A stretch of 64,000 nucleotides of DNA, from assembly GCA_018881555.1 (NCBI GenBank), contig JACAXG010000002.1, forward strand, positions 23,139,183 through 23,203,182. Direction: 5' to 3'. The DNA is from Amblyornis subalaris (Eukaryota > Chordata > Aves > Passeriformes > Ptilonorhynchidae). Below are positions 24,791-38,053 of this stretch, one piece after another. The translations under genes and the position numbers were made by a program. Below the pieces are notes generated by a model. That model saw only the letters and a program-made list of their open reading frames with translations, had not been told where the DNA came from and ran no database searches. Every line of letters begins with the position of its first letter. Positions within the stretch are counted from its first letter, which is position 1.

Positions 24791-27700
24791 GGAGCCTCAA
24801 ATATCATATCAAGATGGTAGTCAGTACATATTTTCATGGGAAAGGAAGGTCATGCATACTTGACATTTCAGAATCACTGTCAGCTATGTCTAGAAAAATA
24901 GGGCCTTGACGATAGGACTGTAAGTCCTAAGTATATGACTCAGTCAAAGACCACCTGGTGGAGATTTTCCTTGTTATTTCTTGACCCAGGATTCTCCTCC
25001 TGTTATTTTCCACCAAAATTCCTATTCTTACTTAAAACTATGTGTTTGGGGCTTTTTTATTATTTGTTTTAGGTTTTGTTGTTGTTCTTGGGGGATTTTT
25101 TTGGGGTTTTTTTTTTGGAAAAGAAGTTCGCCCTGCAGTTCACATTTAGTTATTTCCTGGGACTTGGTTAGCTTAATTAAAACTTACCAATGCAAAAATG
25201 TGTCTTCAATTGAAACATTAAATTCAGTATCCTATGTGCCTCCCTTCTGGAAGCTAAGATGATCTGTTTCTCTTGAAGCATGTCTTGTTTTGGGAAAAAT
25301 CTGATAAGGAACTGGGGTGATGCCAGCAATATAGACACTGCTCCTGTGTTCCTCTCTACACCTGTATTACCACAGGTTGAAGATAAGCAAAAAAACCCCA
25401 ACTGTTCCTAGACTTGTCTCTTTTTTTTCCTGGGTAAGGTGAAATATATAACAAAGAACATATAGCCCTAAATATTTATAGCTGGAAGCTGGCAGAGTCT
25501 AAAACCACTGGTTTTACATAGCTATTTCAGCCTCTTCATATTGATAAAAATCCCTAGTCTCTCTGAATGTGTCTAATATTGGGGCACATTATTCTAGTTC
25601 TTAGCTATTTACACGATAAATCACATTTTATTGAATTTGTGTTTCATCGGGGTCATCCTGTAATTTAAAAGACCAGCTGACAAAAATCCTTGAAAAGCTG
25701 AGGATGGAGCATTTGTGCTTCCTGCAAGGAAGAAAGACACAGAAGTGATCTGGGGAGTCAGCAATTCTAGGAAAGCCATTTGGTTCCTGGCAGCCCAAAC
25801 CCTGTGTTCTCGCTGTGCTCTGCTTGGACCAGGCTACCTTGCTGAACAGCTACTAAGCTCTGGCAGCTCAGACTCCTGTGCTGCAGACATAGACACAGAA
25901 ATGCCATTTTTAAATCACAGCAGTAAGTCAGTTGAAACCCATTTTCTTTTAACCCTCTAAAGGACATTTTTATAAGTTTTTAAGCTGCAAGCAGGCATTT
26001 CACAATTTCCTCAACTTGATGGAAACAGGCCATTTTGGTCAACCTGTAATCATTCTTTCTCAATCTCATTCAAAGCTCTACTTCAAGTCCATGACTGGTA
26101 ATGAACAGGCTTGCTGGTCAGTGCTTTTGTGCTGATTTTTGTTTGTTGGGAGGACATATTGAGCAGTGCTAACAGGGAGGTGCCTTGTTTTGACTCAGAT
26201 TTAAGCTGGTTCTGAAGTTTGTTCCACTAGGCTGTTAGGATAGTGCATCAGCATCTGCCAAACCCTTCACAGGTTTTATTCAGCCACACAGAGCCAAGAA
26301 GGGCTGAGTGGTTTCTGCAGCTCTGGCTTCCTAAAAACAGAGGCAAAAAGTTTAGTACCCAGTCATCTGCCAAATCCCTATCTGAGCTGCCTGGGGAAAG
26401 GTTGACACTGTAAGCAGCCAGGGTGGTTGAAGCTGTCTGTCTTTGCCTGGGACAGGCTGCAGGTATTATGCACTTGCGGAGCAAGGTCCTGTGATACCCA
26501 CAGCATCTTGCAAGACCTGACCCCAGGCAAGTCCAGCCTCTCAGTCTGCTCATGCAGCTAATGTGTGGCTGCAGGCCAAAGTGAGGCCAACAGCTGCCTT
26601 CTGGAGCATATGGCAAGTGAAATCCCGAATGGGAGAGACCCTGTGGCACTTAGCAGGCAGCTCAGCTGGTGTGGGACTGTAGTGGCTGTGTGGATGGGAG
26701 GTGAAGCCTGCAGGGAGTCCCCCAGGAGGCTTCTCTTTCTGCACTGAATTGTGCAAAATGTTGTGGTATCAGCAGCAAGTCTTATTCACTCTTTTTCTGT
26801 CTCTCTTTTGAAGCAAATCAATGTCAGATTAACTGCTACAAAAGAAATAGCTATGTTAGAAATAATAGGTGAGGCAGCTAGATAAATCATATTGTGTCCT
26901 TTAAGGGCTAATACCTTATGTTTATAGTACTTTTTCATAAGACCAGAAAGCCCTTGTAAGTGAACAAAAATAGGAAGCTATTTTGAAAGCCTGAAGTAAC
27001 TGCAGGTGAAATGAGCATTAGAAGCAGCAAGTCATCCAGGTGCCCGCACAGCAGGCAGTGTTATCTTCTGTACGCACAGCAAGCTAAGCTGCTCTGAGTG
27101 CTGAGCAGAACTAAACCTGTCGCCTCCCAATTGCTCTTTAGTTAACTAGCCACAGCCACTTGGTCCCTCTGCAAGGCTGGTAGCTGGGACGGTTTTTATT
27201 TGGATGGGACTCCTTTCCACTGATCTCTGGAGCAACTTCCCTCCCATTCAGCCCTTGCAGAAGCANAGTCCTGTCTGCCAGCCCTGGGGCTCTGCATGGC
27301 CCATCTGGAAATGGGCCATGGCTTCCCTCTGGCAAGAACCTTTCTCCTGCCCTGGGCTTTGTGCTTCCAGAAGCAGCAGGATACTCTGATGTGACCCTGT
27401 TGATGTAGCCTATGTATGCAGTTGGTAGGGAAGGACGTTAGGTTCAGAGAGTTCACTTATCTTAAAGGGCTGACTTTTGTGTGCCCAGTCCTGTTCTGAA
27501 GTCTTTCTGAGTAGGTCAAAGGCTGAGTGTTGTGTACATGTTGATGGGGTGTGATTTTAGGTGAAGGCATCCTCCCCTTTGTCATCTTCCAGATATTCTT
27601 CCTCCCCAAGGAAAACAAAGATGCCTGAAGACTGAGCAAGTTCCAAAGGTATTCTCAGCACTTGCAAAAATATTTTGTTCAAAGAAAAATATAAGCCAAA

Positions 27701-28324
27701 TGAGACCTGGGATAAGAGTGGGAGAACAAAGCAAACCCAACCATAGATCAGGTCATGCTCCCCTCCACTTTGTATCTTGCTGGCTGAGGAAATGCATTTA
27801 GGTTGGCTTTCATCTCCTTGAGATTGCTGTTCCCTCCTTATGGGCAGCTGGGGATTCAGGCTATGAAAGAAAAGTTAGCAGCTTTGTGCTCTGTGCGTGG
27901 AAATGTCTACTTCTGACCTAGAATTTATCAAAGGAGCAAAGCAATGATGGCAGTGAAAGAGCTGTTGTAGTTGCTCTGCTTGATGATGAGGAGATGCAGT
28001 GATGCTGGATGCAATTGCTAAGGCAAATTAAAGTAGCTGAGAGGAGAGAAGTCAGTCATGCCATTTCCCCCTCCCCTATAGCATTAACTATGCTACAGGT
28101 CACAAATATAACTGTTTACTGGAGACCTTCCTAGGCATGCACAGACATAAACACTGAAGACGATATGTAAAACAAAGGACCTGATCTCTCAAAATATTTT
28201 CTGTATTGAGAAACTTTTCTTGCAGAGTAAGGCATGGTCTTCACAGAACCTTAGATATACTTGATTAAACATTAAAAAACTAACTCTGTTAGGTTTAGTT
28301 AACTTTTATTTTTTTCTCCTCTAG

Positions 28325-28390
28325 GGCAACTAGCAACCAGAATGTAAAAGCATTAGATACATTTGAAAGGGATTTTGAAGCTGCTGTACA
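28325..28390 (+). other. Candidate 66-nt exon A (speculative)
   Basis: Seen: a branch-like GTTAACT and a strong polypyrimidine tract (TTTTATTTTTTTCTCCTCTAG) precede a 66-nt segment followed by GTGAGG. One of the three frames is open. It enters after one base and would encode a peptide starting ATSNQNVKALDTF and continuing ERDFEAAV, in phase 2 at both ends. The donor (ACA before GTGAGG) is moderate. The acidic and amphipathic composition looks protein-like, but I do not recognise it. The phase matches the segment at 30316, where the split codon would read CAG (Gln). Inference only; pseudo-exons are frequent. Confidence 0.22.
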
Positions 28391-30315
28391 GTGAGGACTG
28401 ATATTTTTCTCATGACTTAAATCTTTGAATAGGTAACTACCTCTGTTTTAAAATAGAAGGGACAATTTTCTATTCATGTATTTATTTTTAATGGGGCTGT
28501 GGCATGTTCTTCTAGGGAGCGCTGCTTTCTGCTGAGGCAAAATCCAGGAAAAGTGAATGAATGTAGTGGATTCATCTTGGTAAAAGTAACTATTTTCTTT
28601 ATGTGACATAAAATTAAGAAGCTACTGAAACCAAAAACTAAATTAGTGTATTTGGTACATAAGAAAGGGTTGTGAGCACTTAGCAGTAAGTGCTATCCCA
28701 CTTAAAAATATCATAATTTAGGATTTTTTTCTTTTTTTTCTTTTTTTGGTAATCTACAGGGTGTTTGGAAAAGACTTGACCGTGGCAAACTGTCCTGTAT
28801 CCTACTTGAAATAGAATCACCTCAAACATCTTTTGGAAGAGTCTGATCATTAAGACATTGAAATTGATGGACTCAGATCGCATCTGATCACGTGGTCTTA
28901 TTTTTACCCCTTTGGTAAAAAATAAGGAAATAAAAACTGACTTAATGAGCATACCTAAAGGAAGGAGCCTTTCTAAACGGAAGAAGAAAGAAGGGAAAAA
29001 AGGCTGGATGAGGAGGAATGAGCAGGTAAAATCTGAAGAAGCCCATTAAAGTTGAGACATCCAGACAGAGAAGATGTTAATACAGAAGGTGTCTGCATGC
29101 TAGGTCCAGTCTCAGTTACATGTGCAGAGGATACAGATGCCAAGCACATGTCTGAAAACCTTTAAATAGGTCTCTTTTCAGATGAGTTTCAGCTCTTTTC
29201 TCTGAGCTGTATGATCAGCCCATGGTGACAATAGAACTGAACCAAAATCTGTTGCAAACATTCTTAAACTCAAAGGAAATGAATCTTTGCATTTAACAAA
29301 AGTGGCTTGGTACCATTATAAATTTAGAAATGGTCATCAGCTTATTCACACCATGAAAACCATCAAACCATTGGCAAGGACTTACTTGTAGTAAAAGATA
29401 TTCTGCTTTATAGAGAAGAATATCTAAGATTGCTGAAATACGTGAAAATTATAAATTAGTTTTATCTGACATTCAGAAGCCTCGACTGCCTAGTAAAATT
29501 AAATAGCTGTGAATTTATGTGGTAGTTTCTTTTTATTAAATCATTGGCAATTAAACATTACATTTTTCATCGACTTCTGCTGTTTCTGATGTATATAGTT
29601 TGATTATCCTTTAGCATTGCTAGCAAAAATACTCACAAATAAAATTAATATTTGCAGTGAATATCCAGCCTTTTTTCTATAGGCAATCCAGATTTTGTCT
29701 CAGTGACCATTTGTACCAATAGACTAGATAGGTACATGTGACTTGTAAAGAAACTGTGATTTGCATGGTTCTAGATTTACTTCACTTTGTCTGCAGTCTG
29801 ATGGCTTTTCTTTATATTTTAAAACACAGGAGAAATTATAAGTTTCCCTGTGATTTTCCTGAAAAGGTTTCTATTGGTTTCTTACATGATAAGCATCCTC
29901 TTAGGCCAATTTTTGTGGGGTTTTTTTTGATCTAGAAAATGTGGCAATAAATTTGGCAACGTTTAGAAACCATTTCCTCTGCACGTCTGTTTCAATTTCC
30001 AATTGGGATAAAAGCATTCCTTGCTCTTTAGAGAGCAAAGCATAGTGTCATTACTATGTTTTATTTGTAGTATCTTTCATTCCCTTTAATTCACTGGAAT
30101 GTCTTGTTGCTTGTTTAAACACTCAGGAGTGATGGCTTCATTGAACTATCCCATTCATCAACAGCTCAATTCACGTCTGTCACGACCTGGCATTGATAAT
30201 CTGTTGCCAAAATCTGTCAGACAAAAAGAAGTTTTTCTTGCCACAGTGACAGATGGCTTTCCTGAACAAAGATCTTTCTGCCTATAAAATACTGTCTCTT
30301 TTCTTTTTGTCACAG

Positions 30316-30377
30316 GCTTATTTTAAGTAGCCACAGCACCATCGATACAGAGTTGTTCCACCAGGCTGGGCCAGCAG
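30316..30377 (+). other. Candidate 62-nt exon B (speculative)
   Basis: Seen: the acceptor TGTCTCTTTTCTTTTTGTCACAG is strong, and the segment ends CAG before GTGAGA, a near-consensus donor. Two of three frames contain stops. The open one enters after one base and reads LILSSHSTIDTELFHQAGPA, ending in phase 1. It can follow candidate exon A in frame. I do not recognise the peptide and see no further exon with certainty. The spacing of about 1.9 kb to exon A is normal for avian introns. Confidence 0.25.
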
Positions 30378-31976
30378 GTGAGAATATGAATTTGTGTCAC
30401 TGCTTTGCGAGTCGGGGTAGGAAGATAAAAGCTCAGTCCAGACAGTGCATTGTCACACAATTAGAGTTCTGTATCATGATGTTCAGCTCTACTTAGAATA
30501 TACTAGCTGAGGCCCCATGCCATGCTAATGCTCTTATGGGACTCCCAGCTTTGGTTCTTCATGGTCTGCCCTGTTCTTTTGGGTGCAGCAACACTTGAGC
30601 CTGTTCTTCTGCACTCTGAACTGCTGAGGAAATTAACTCTGGGCAAAGTTTTTTGCCTATCTACTTTTTATGTGTCCTGTTAATAACCTTTGGACCATTT
30701 TCACATAGGACGCACCAAGAATGTTCTCAAAGATGTGAAAATCCTTGGCATTTTCTGGAGGAAAAAAAAACCTCATTGCCACCACTAAAAGAATATCAGT
30801 GAAAGCTTAAATTTTGATAGACATCTGAAATTTTACACAGATGGAGAGGAAGATGGTTAAACTTTCATTATTGTTCACTTTGTATCAGGAAGGACTGTTT
30901 TCTTCTAAATATANTTCTTTAAAGAAAGGAACCCTTCACCTTCTCCAGAATCCCTTTAGGATTTTAACTTTTTGGGGAGAAAATTACAAAGTACATTTTC
31001 CCTTCTTAAGGCATATAAAAAGCATTGCAGGGCAGTACTAGGCTAAAGCAGAGCTGTCAGCTGCTTTGCTGTTCTAATGCATTCAGCTAGTTCAGCTGAG
31101 CTGATTGCAGCCAGATTCTGTTGGGAAATGGGCTAACATTATGCAGTATTGTATCCTATAGCCACCAGATCCATGCAAATTCAGTAATCGTGTTATGTGA
31201 AGCTTCCTGTTTGCCTGGTTAGCCAGAAGAAGTATAAATTAAATCTTTATCCACATCCAAACATTGTTTTTAAATGATACTGAGCAGCGTGAAAACCTAC
31301 CAACCAACTTAAATAATTAACCATGAAACAAAAGAAGTTTTGCCGGAACCCTCTTAGATAAATTCTTGTAGATTTGTTCTGTTATGCTTCTATATTTCCT
31401 TAGTGCTTACTATTTTTTTTCTTTATCTCTACTATTTTAAAATTCTACCTTGATAAACCAGTTGCTTTCAGCCACCCAGAATAAAAAAANATCTATTCTC
31501 TTTATAAGTATTTTTTCCTGAAACCATGATGTTTTGTATTATCCCACTGAAAGAAGACTGAAATATATCTCAATATTTGACTTGACTCAGTAGATCAGGT
31601 TAGTTAAAATACCCCCTCTGATGGTGACTCTTTCAGCTCTGTTTGTGAGGCAGTGGCTGAGGAGTTGATGATAAGTGTTTATACGTGTCTATAAAGCAGA
31701 AAGCTTGAAACCTGCTTTGCAAAAGATTTTTGAAGATAGCATGCCTTGAAAGTTAATATCTATTTTCACGTTTTGTGCTAACGATGTCAGTGGTAGAGTT
31801 CAAATTTTTACACATAAAATTGGAAAGAAAAAATTTCAGTTTCTGTAGTATGTATAGAGGAACATGAAATAGTTGATAAAAGGTCTTTTGTCTGCCTATT
31901 GTGAGTTCTTGTAAACCTGTCCTGCTTGTGTTGTTGCAATTCACCAAATCTAAAATTCAGGTTCTTCATGTACAGA

Positions 31977-31988
31977 CCATGTACATGG
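31977..31988. other. 12-base perfect palindrome
   Basis: CCATGTACATGG, with a direct repeat of CATGTACA a few bases upstream. It may be no more than chance. Confidence 0.85.
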
Positions 31989-33980
31989 CAACCCTCACAA
32001 ATCTCCTTTATTGATAGGAAAGTGTAGCTTAATATTACTTATTAGTAGATTAAGTACAAATAGAGCTATAAAATTCTAGTTTGTACACATCTGGATTACT
32101 GTACATTATGTAGGACAGACACTAGAAAGGACATAGAAGAAACAACATAAAGTGAAGAAAAGAGATAGTGGGTAAAACATGGGAAGACTGAAGAGGCAAA
32201 ATTCGTGTGTTCTTTAAAAGAGATATCTCAAGGGACACAAGAACTGTAAAGTACCTTCAAAGTAACACCCCTAAATGAAGTCACTAGCTACATTCCATTG
32301 AACACAAACCCATGGATTTAAGAAAGAATTTCAAAGCGGACAATAACAGATAAAATCCTATTGCTGTATGGATTCCTTAAGGAATTACTCAAAACTAGAG
32401 TTATCGAGAAGAAGTGTAATGTTGGGTGAAAGATTAATTCATGTAATTGATATTTAACTGTTATTTATTCACAACAATATTAAAACCCAGACTTCATTAG
32501 AACAATTATTTTATATTAAATAAGAATTGATTACTAGCACATAGCAATTGAAAAGTAATTACTATGGTGTTGGTATGTAGTATTTTATTTCTCAGTCTCA
32601 GCAGATGGCTTTTTAATATTTTTGTTATTAACTGATATAGATAAATCTCTTATTGAATAAAAATGAAATTGATATTTGAGGACTATCACTTAATCATTTA
32701 CTTTCATTATTTCCAATAGAGTTCTTGTAGAGCCCTGCCTGGTTTTTTTCCTCCCTTCTTCCTCTCTTTATGCCTGAGGATACTAATAACGATGAAGTGA
32801 GAGTAGAAAGTCATAACAATCATTTAATTCTTTGGCAGGTAGTAAAATATTTTCTCCTTCCTAAACGGCACAGAATGTGCCTGTGATTAGAGAACAAATT
32901 TAATAAAACAAAGCATATTGATTGCCAAAGGGGATTTTTTTTCCCGCCAAACTGATGGTGCTAAGTACTGCAGGAGGCTGTTCAAAATAAAGCTATTTCT
33001 TCAGACAGCTGTCATCTGAAAGAGTGATCCAGATGTTGAGACTAACATAGATGTGGAAAAAATATGATGATATTAACGCAGATAATGCCTGCAGAAAAAT
33101 TCTGATGGGATGCAACTGTTCTATATATTACTGTAAGTCAGGTATTTATTAAAATACATGGATATTTGGTCAGCTTTATTGTTTTACAGCTTTTTGCATA
33201 TGCGGGTCTCCAAGCACTCTATCAGTGGCAAAAATTTAAACTAAGCACCTTATTTATGAATCCATCTGATGCAAAAACTAGATAGAACATGGCTGTCATG
33301 CTTCGTGAAATTTATCTTTCAAAACTCATTAGTCTTTATTTGCAGTGGAGTGTTAAAATTCTGTATCATAGTAAAATTTTGAAAGAATATAATAAGTATT
33401 AAAACACAGTGTTAAAAAATGTGAACACTTTCCCCATAAGGTAGAAATTATTAATCTATATATATTGTCATATTAACATTAATAGTACAGAAGTTATAGC
33501 GTTTCCACTATACCTAAACAAAATACTTCAGAGTTTTCCATGTTACTGAAACAAGCGAGTAGATATTATTTGTTTTGACACTTCTCCCCCAAAATATAGT
33601 CAAATTAGACACATTCTTATGAAAGGTTTTAATTTCCAAGTAAGTGTAGTTTTTCTGACAGGTCTGTCTGTCCCATCAGCTATTTTACCCAGCTTAGAGC
33701 TGCTTTCTATTTTAGCTGCAGCCCAAAGGACATGCTTTCTACATCACGCAGGGGCTGGTGACTTGCCTTGTGTTAGAGCTCCCAGCTTGCAAGATTTGTT
33801 CTCATTCTGAGAGAAGGAATTTGGATATGTTCATCTTTGACAGCTGCATTAGCCTGGCACGTGCTGCAGCAGCAAGAGTCCAAGCATACAATATTGTTCA
33901 AAATGTGAAGATGTGCCTGGCCATACCGTTTGAAAACTAGGAATAGTCTTGAGGTACCATGAACTTCCTTCTGATTTTCC

Positions 33981-34466
33981 AGCACAGGAAGGACATCAAC
34001 CTGTTGCAACAAGCCTAGACAAGGCCCACCAAGTTGATTAGCCGAATGTAGCACCTCTCCTATGAGGAAAGGCTGAGAGAATTGGGTTTGTTCAGCCTGG
34101 AGAGGAGAAGGATTTGGGGTGACCTAATTGCAACCTTCTGGTACCTGAAGGGAGCCTAAAGAAATAGAGGAGAGACTATTTAAAAGAGCATGTAGTGATA
34201 GAACAAGGAGGAATGGCTTCAAACTGAGAGTAGGTTTAGGTTAGATATTAGGAAGAAATTCTTCACTGTGAGGGTGGTGATACACTGGAACATGTTGCCC
34301 AGAGAAGTTGTGGGTGCCCCATCCCCGGAAATGTTCCAGGAGAGCTTGGATGGGACCCTGAGCAACCTGGTCTAGTGAAAGATGTTCCTGTCCACACTAG
34401 GGGGATTAGAACTAGATGGTCTTTAAGGTCCATTCCAACCCAGGCCATTCCGTGACTCTGTGATTC
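33981..34466 (+). mobile_element. CR1 LINE fragment with intact 3' end
   Basis: The segment starts with a block equivalent to CACAGGAAGGACATCAACCT and runs through AGCACCTCTCCTATGAGGAA, GGGTTTGTTCAGCCTGGAGA, the GGCTTCAAACTGAGAG motif, GATATTAGGAAGAAATTCTT and GAGAAGTTGTGGGTGCCCCA. It ends with the CTAGATGGTCTTTAAGGTCC 3' UTR and CCGTGACTCTGTGATTC octamers. The ORF2 frame is interrupted (stops in the CAAGTTGATTAGC part and after GGGAGCC). It is a 5'-truncated dead copy of the common avian type that also gave rise to the copies at 14960 and 50216. Confidence 0.95.
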
Positions 34467-37400
34467 TTTATTCAGGTGGTGGCTTGGCATCTAGAAATTT
34501 GTGAAACAGCATACTATTTCATAACAAATTAATCTGTCCATGTATTTTCATTTGAACTNTGAAGAAATGTTTTTCCCAACGTTCTTGCTCCTATAGGAAA
34601 TATCTATTTGATAATTGCTGCTTTTCTTGTTAGAGAAAAGGAAACTAAGCCATGAAAATATGGTGTCTGGTATATCTCTTCTCCTTATGAAGGAAGCAAC
34701 AGGTCTAATTAAAAGTTTTACACTGACTTAGGAGCTTAGTATGGAAAGTCAAGTTCTCAAATATAACTCATCCTGGTGTGAGAATCCAAAGATTGATCCT
34801 GTTTTAAAAATATTCTAGCCAGTGGTTTTGTTACAGTTAGAGTTGATGCTGGTATTGATTTTAAATAATTGCTAAAATAATGGCTGTTCTGTCATCTATA
34901 TTCAACCAGCTTGATGTGCCCATCCAGTTCTCAGAATAAACACTAAAACATAGCAGTAAAATAATTCTGGCAGTCTATTTTCCTAAACTCACAATCTTGT
35001 GGAAGTTATGTGGTGATTCTCAAGTTTTCATGGTCATGTGAAAGCTCTGTGTTTTGAAGGTTGGAGGTAATACTTGGTACCACAAGAAAAGAAGGTTTCA
35101 CAAATCTATTAGAAATTGGTCAAGGACCAGAATGAACATGGTCATGTACTCATTTTCACAACAACAGGAAGCTGGTGAGCACTACTCTTCTACGGTGTTA
35201 CAGCAATGAGAAAGAAATAGGAGTTGGTGTAACAGGGAAGACAGATTCACAGAATACTTTGCTGGCACCTCACCATTTAAGTGAAGGAGGTGTCTCTGTC
35301 TCTTTTTAATCACTAATTGTTTTGTGCCAAAGTTAATGAGAAAAAAATCACATTTAAACTTTGCATTCAGACAGTAAGTCTGTCAGGATCCAGGAAGTTT
35401 CAGGTTTCCTGGATCTACCAGTGAAACATAAGTGATGGAAAAGGTTTTTTCCAGAGTCACTAATCAAATTAGTCTTTTAACTTTGTCATAAACTAAGGAA
35501 CCTCAAACTTAAACCCTCCCTCTGAGGGGAGTAGTTTGACTAAAGCAGATGTTTGATTATAAGAACCGAACAAGATAAATAGCTTTCATTCAGGCTAGGC
35601 TAAACTGCTGGAAAAACATCAAAACTTGATCTGCATATAACAGAAAATTTAAGAAAATCCCAAGTGTGGGATCTAGCCCATTTGTGATGGCTAGACGCAC
35701 TCAACTGTGACCTGTAATTTACTGCAGTGGGTATAAATTGATGTTGTGTTTGAAAAGGCTGATCTTGTACTCCCATTTCCCATTCCCATCCTCATGGGCT
35801 CTCCTTGTGCCTCACACAAGCATGAATGTCATCACCTGATAACCTGCTTGGGCAACTGAGTCAGGTTAAAAGCATTGTAGAAAAAAGAAAATTAAGTTTT
35901 TGGTACGTAGTTCTCTTCACCATACAGTCTATAAAGGATTGGTTTCTGTGTAAGATAGATGATTCAAGAAGAGTAAATTTTACAAATTTGAAGAAAAATA
36001 ATTGTACTTTTTCCTTTCTTTCTTCATTGTTGTCAAAGTCTCCATAAGTTCATTATAGATACCTGTGTGGGTTTGATCAGTTCATGCAGGAGCACCAGGA
36101 GGATTAGTTACTTACTTTTGAAGTAGTGTTTGAAGATATTTCAGTCCAGATTACAGGTGTTGTCTGCCTTCCTTGCGAGTCTTAGTAATCATTCTGGGGC
36201 ATGTATGAACATTTTTTGTGTTTATTGTCAGAAATACACTTCTGAACTCCGTGGTGCCAGAGAACTCTATGGTTCAGAGTCATTGGTTCTGTTCCACTTG
36301 CATTTTCCTCTGCAAAGTCCAGCTCAGCTTTCAGAGAACAGATGAGGATGTGAAAGCAAACACTCCCCAGGGAAGGAAAGGGCATTGTTTAGCTTCTTAT
36401 GTTAATCCACATAGAAACCTTTTTCTAACTGAAGGAAAAAAAAAAAAAAGCATTTGGGATCTCTCCTCGCTGGGAGAGGTTTTATACTGACGCAAAAATG
36501 AGGGAGAGCAGCAGCTCCTCTGACAAGCTCCCAGTCACAGCTCACACTGTGCTAGGGTTTGAAGGGGCATTTTGGCATTTCTTAGAAAGAAATTCATCAC
36601 TTGTTAAATTTATGGGATGTTACTACACATGATACCTGGCTACTACCTAGAAATTACACTGTCACCTTAGTCTGTCTGGGAACTTTTGACACTAGACAAA
36701 GTGATAAAAATTGCAAAATATACCCACCAACCTCAGAGCAATTTTTTTTACTAACACTTTGTTTTTTGTACTTTCAATCTTTGCAGTGTCAAGGTTATTC
36801 TTTCCACTTGACACTTCCTTCAGCAGCTATAGCAGCTATGTAGGTCGTCTTAGGGATCTGTCAGCAGTGACAAGCAGTGTGCATCCGCTGAAGGTTTGTC
36901 TGCTGGCTGTTTTGATGTGTTATGGCTGTGCTTACCTGTTCCTTGGAGATGTTCTACTTCAGTGCAAAATTGAATTTTGTGATTTGGGTTGTCCAGTGTG
37001 TTAGCAAATGTTTGTCTCAAGCTGAAAACAGCAATGAAATATTTTCTCCCTTAAAACTAAAGCTTTGGATTATATCAGTAGTTGGTTATTAAAGGCAGAG
37101 CTTCCTTTTCTTACGCATTTTTCCAGTGTTCTCTCAGTCTACCTTTATTTAGATTTTGTCTTTTTGGAATGACCACATGCTATTGATAAAGAAAGTTTAA
37201 TTGCCACTTTGTGCTTCAGTACTCATGCAGTTACCAGTGAATACAAATGCCAGAAATCTTGCATTTTTAATCCATGATAACTGCACAAGCTAAAACTCTG
37301 AGTTACTTCAGAGATTCAGAATTTAAATAATCTTTTATAAGTTTTAGTGTGGCTATTGTGATGATTGTTTATGGCTTTGATCAACATTTGCCTTTGTCCA

Positions 37401-37828
37401 ACAATTCTGTTATCCTGGTAGGGTGATTTTGAAGCATGCTCTTGGGGACACTGCATGGAGATGAATGAACCTATGAGAGCAGGGGCTTATTTCATTCATG
37501 CCCTTACTTACATTTCACTTATCCCAAAGTTATTGAAGCATCTGTGTTATTGAGGTGGGGTATTTTTAAAGACAGAAAAAAGGCCTATGACCTTGAAAAG
37601 TCACAAATATGAAAAAGTGCATGCTGTTTCTCTGCTGTGCCTTTTTGAATCAGTACAAACAGCCTTAGATATTTCTTCCACAGAGAACTGTCCCCGTGTG
37701 CTTTCCCATGCAAATGGAACATGAAAACACATTGNAAAGTTGCAGCCACTCTAAAAATGGCTAGTACTGCATCACTTTTATAAGATAATGTGAAAGGGGA
37801 GTGTATCAGAGCAATAACTTTGAACATT
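34467..37828. other. Unique sequence
   Basis: No recognisable gene or transposon. It contains a 14-A run at 36436-36449 followed by a small hairpin (CTCTCC, six-base loop, GGAGAG). There is also one minus-strand splice-flanked open segment near 36936-37021, discussed among the findings. Confidence 0.55.
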
Positions 37829-38053
37829 AAATCATAGAATCATATCACAAACTCACAGAATGGTTCCAATTCCCCTGCCATGAACAGGGACACCTTCCAC
37901 TAAACAAGCCCCATCCAGCCTGGCCCTGAACACTTCCACGGACGGAGCATCCACAGCTTCTCTTGGCAACCTGTTCCAGTGCCTTACCACTCTCACAGGA
38001 AACAATTTCTTCCTAATATCTACTCCAAACCTACTCTCTTTCAATTTGAAGGC
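37829..38053 (-). mobile_element. CR1 LINE 3' end, part of a rearranged copy
   Basis: On the minus strand this is the CR1 3' end. It begins at the motif TTCAAATTGAAAGAGAGTAG, then GATATTAGGAAGAAATTG, CACTGGAACAGGTTGCCAAG, a GTGTTCAGGGCCAGGCTGGA block and a 3' UTR, and ends with ATGATTCTATGATTT octamers. The segment directly beyond 38050 is also CR1 but in the opposite orientation and from a more 5' part of the element. The two together look like a single insertion with an inverted 5' part. Confidence 0.93.

Larger units (their letters stand above)
22881..33980. other. Longest repeat-poor block; no confirmed gene
   Basis: Eleven kilobases without a recognisable transposon. It is mostly AT-rich, with a GC-richer patch at about 26230-27620 that contains many CTG/CAG and GGCTGC words but few CpG, so it is not a CpG island. 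Two splice-flanked open segments at 28325 and 30316 on the plus strand are listed separately. A strong acceptor-like sequence (CACTCTGCTTTCCTTGCAG) ends near 23338 without a clear partner donor. Other open frames are short and unremarkable. Confidence 0.55.

Noticed and set aside
26230..27620. CpG island or gene-dense exon cluster
   Set aside because: The patch is GC-richer but poor in CpG, and its open frames on both strands are short with no recognisable domain or paired splice sites.
33662..33810. Exon following the acceptor TTTTTCTGACAG
   Set aside because: The acceptor is good and a frame is open, but the only nearby donor (CTG-GTGACT) is weak and the frame then runs into a stop.
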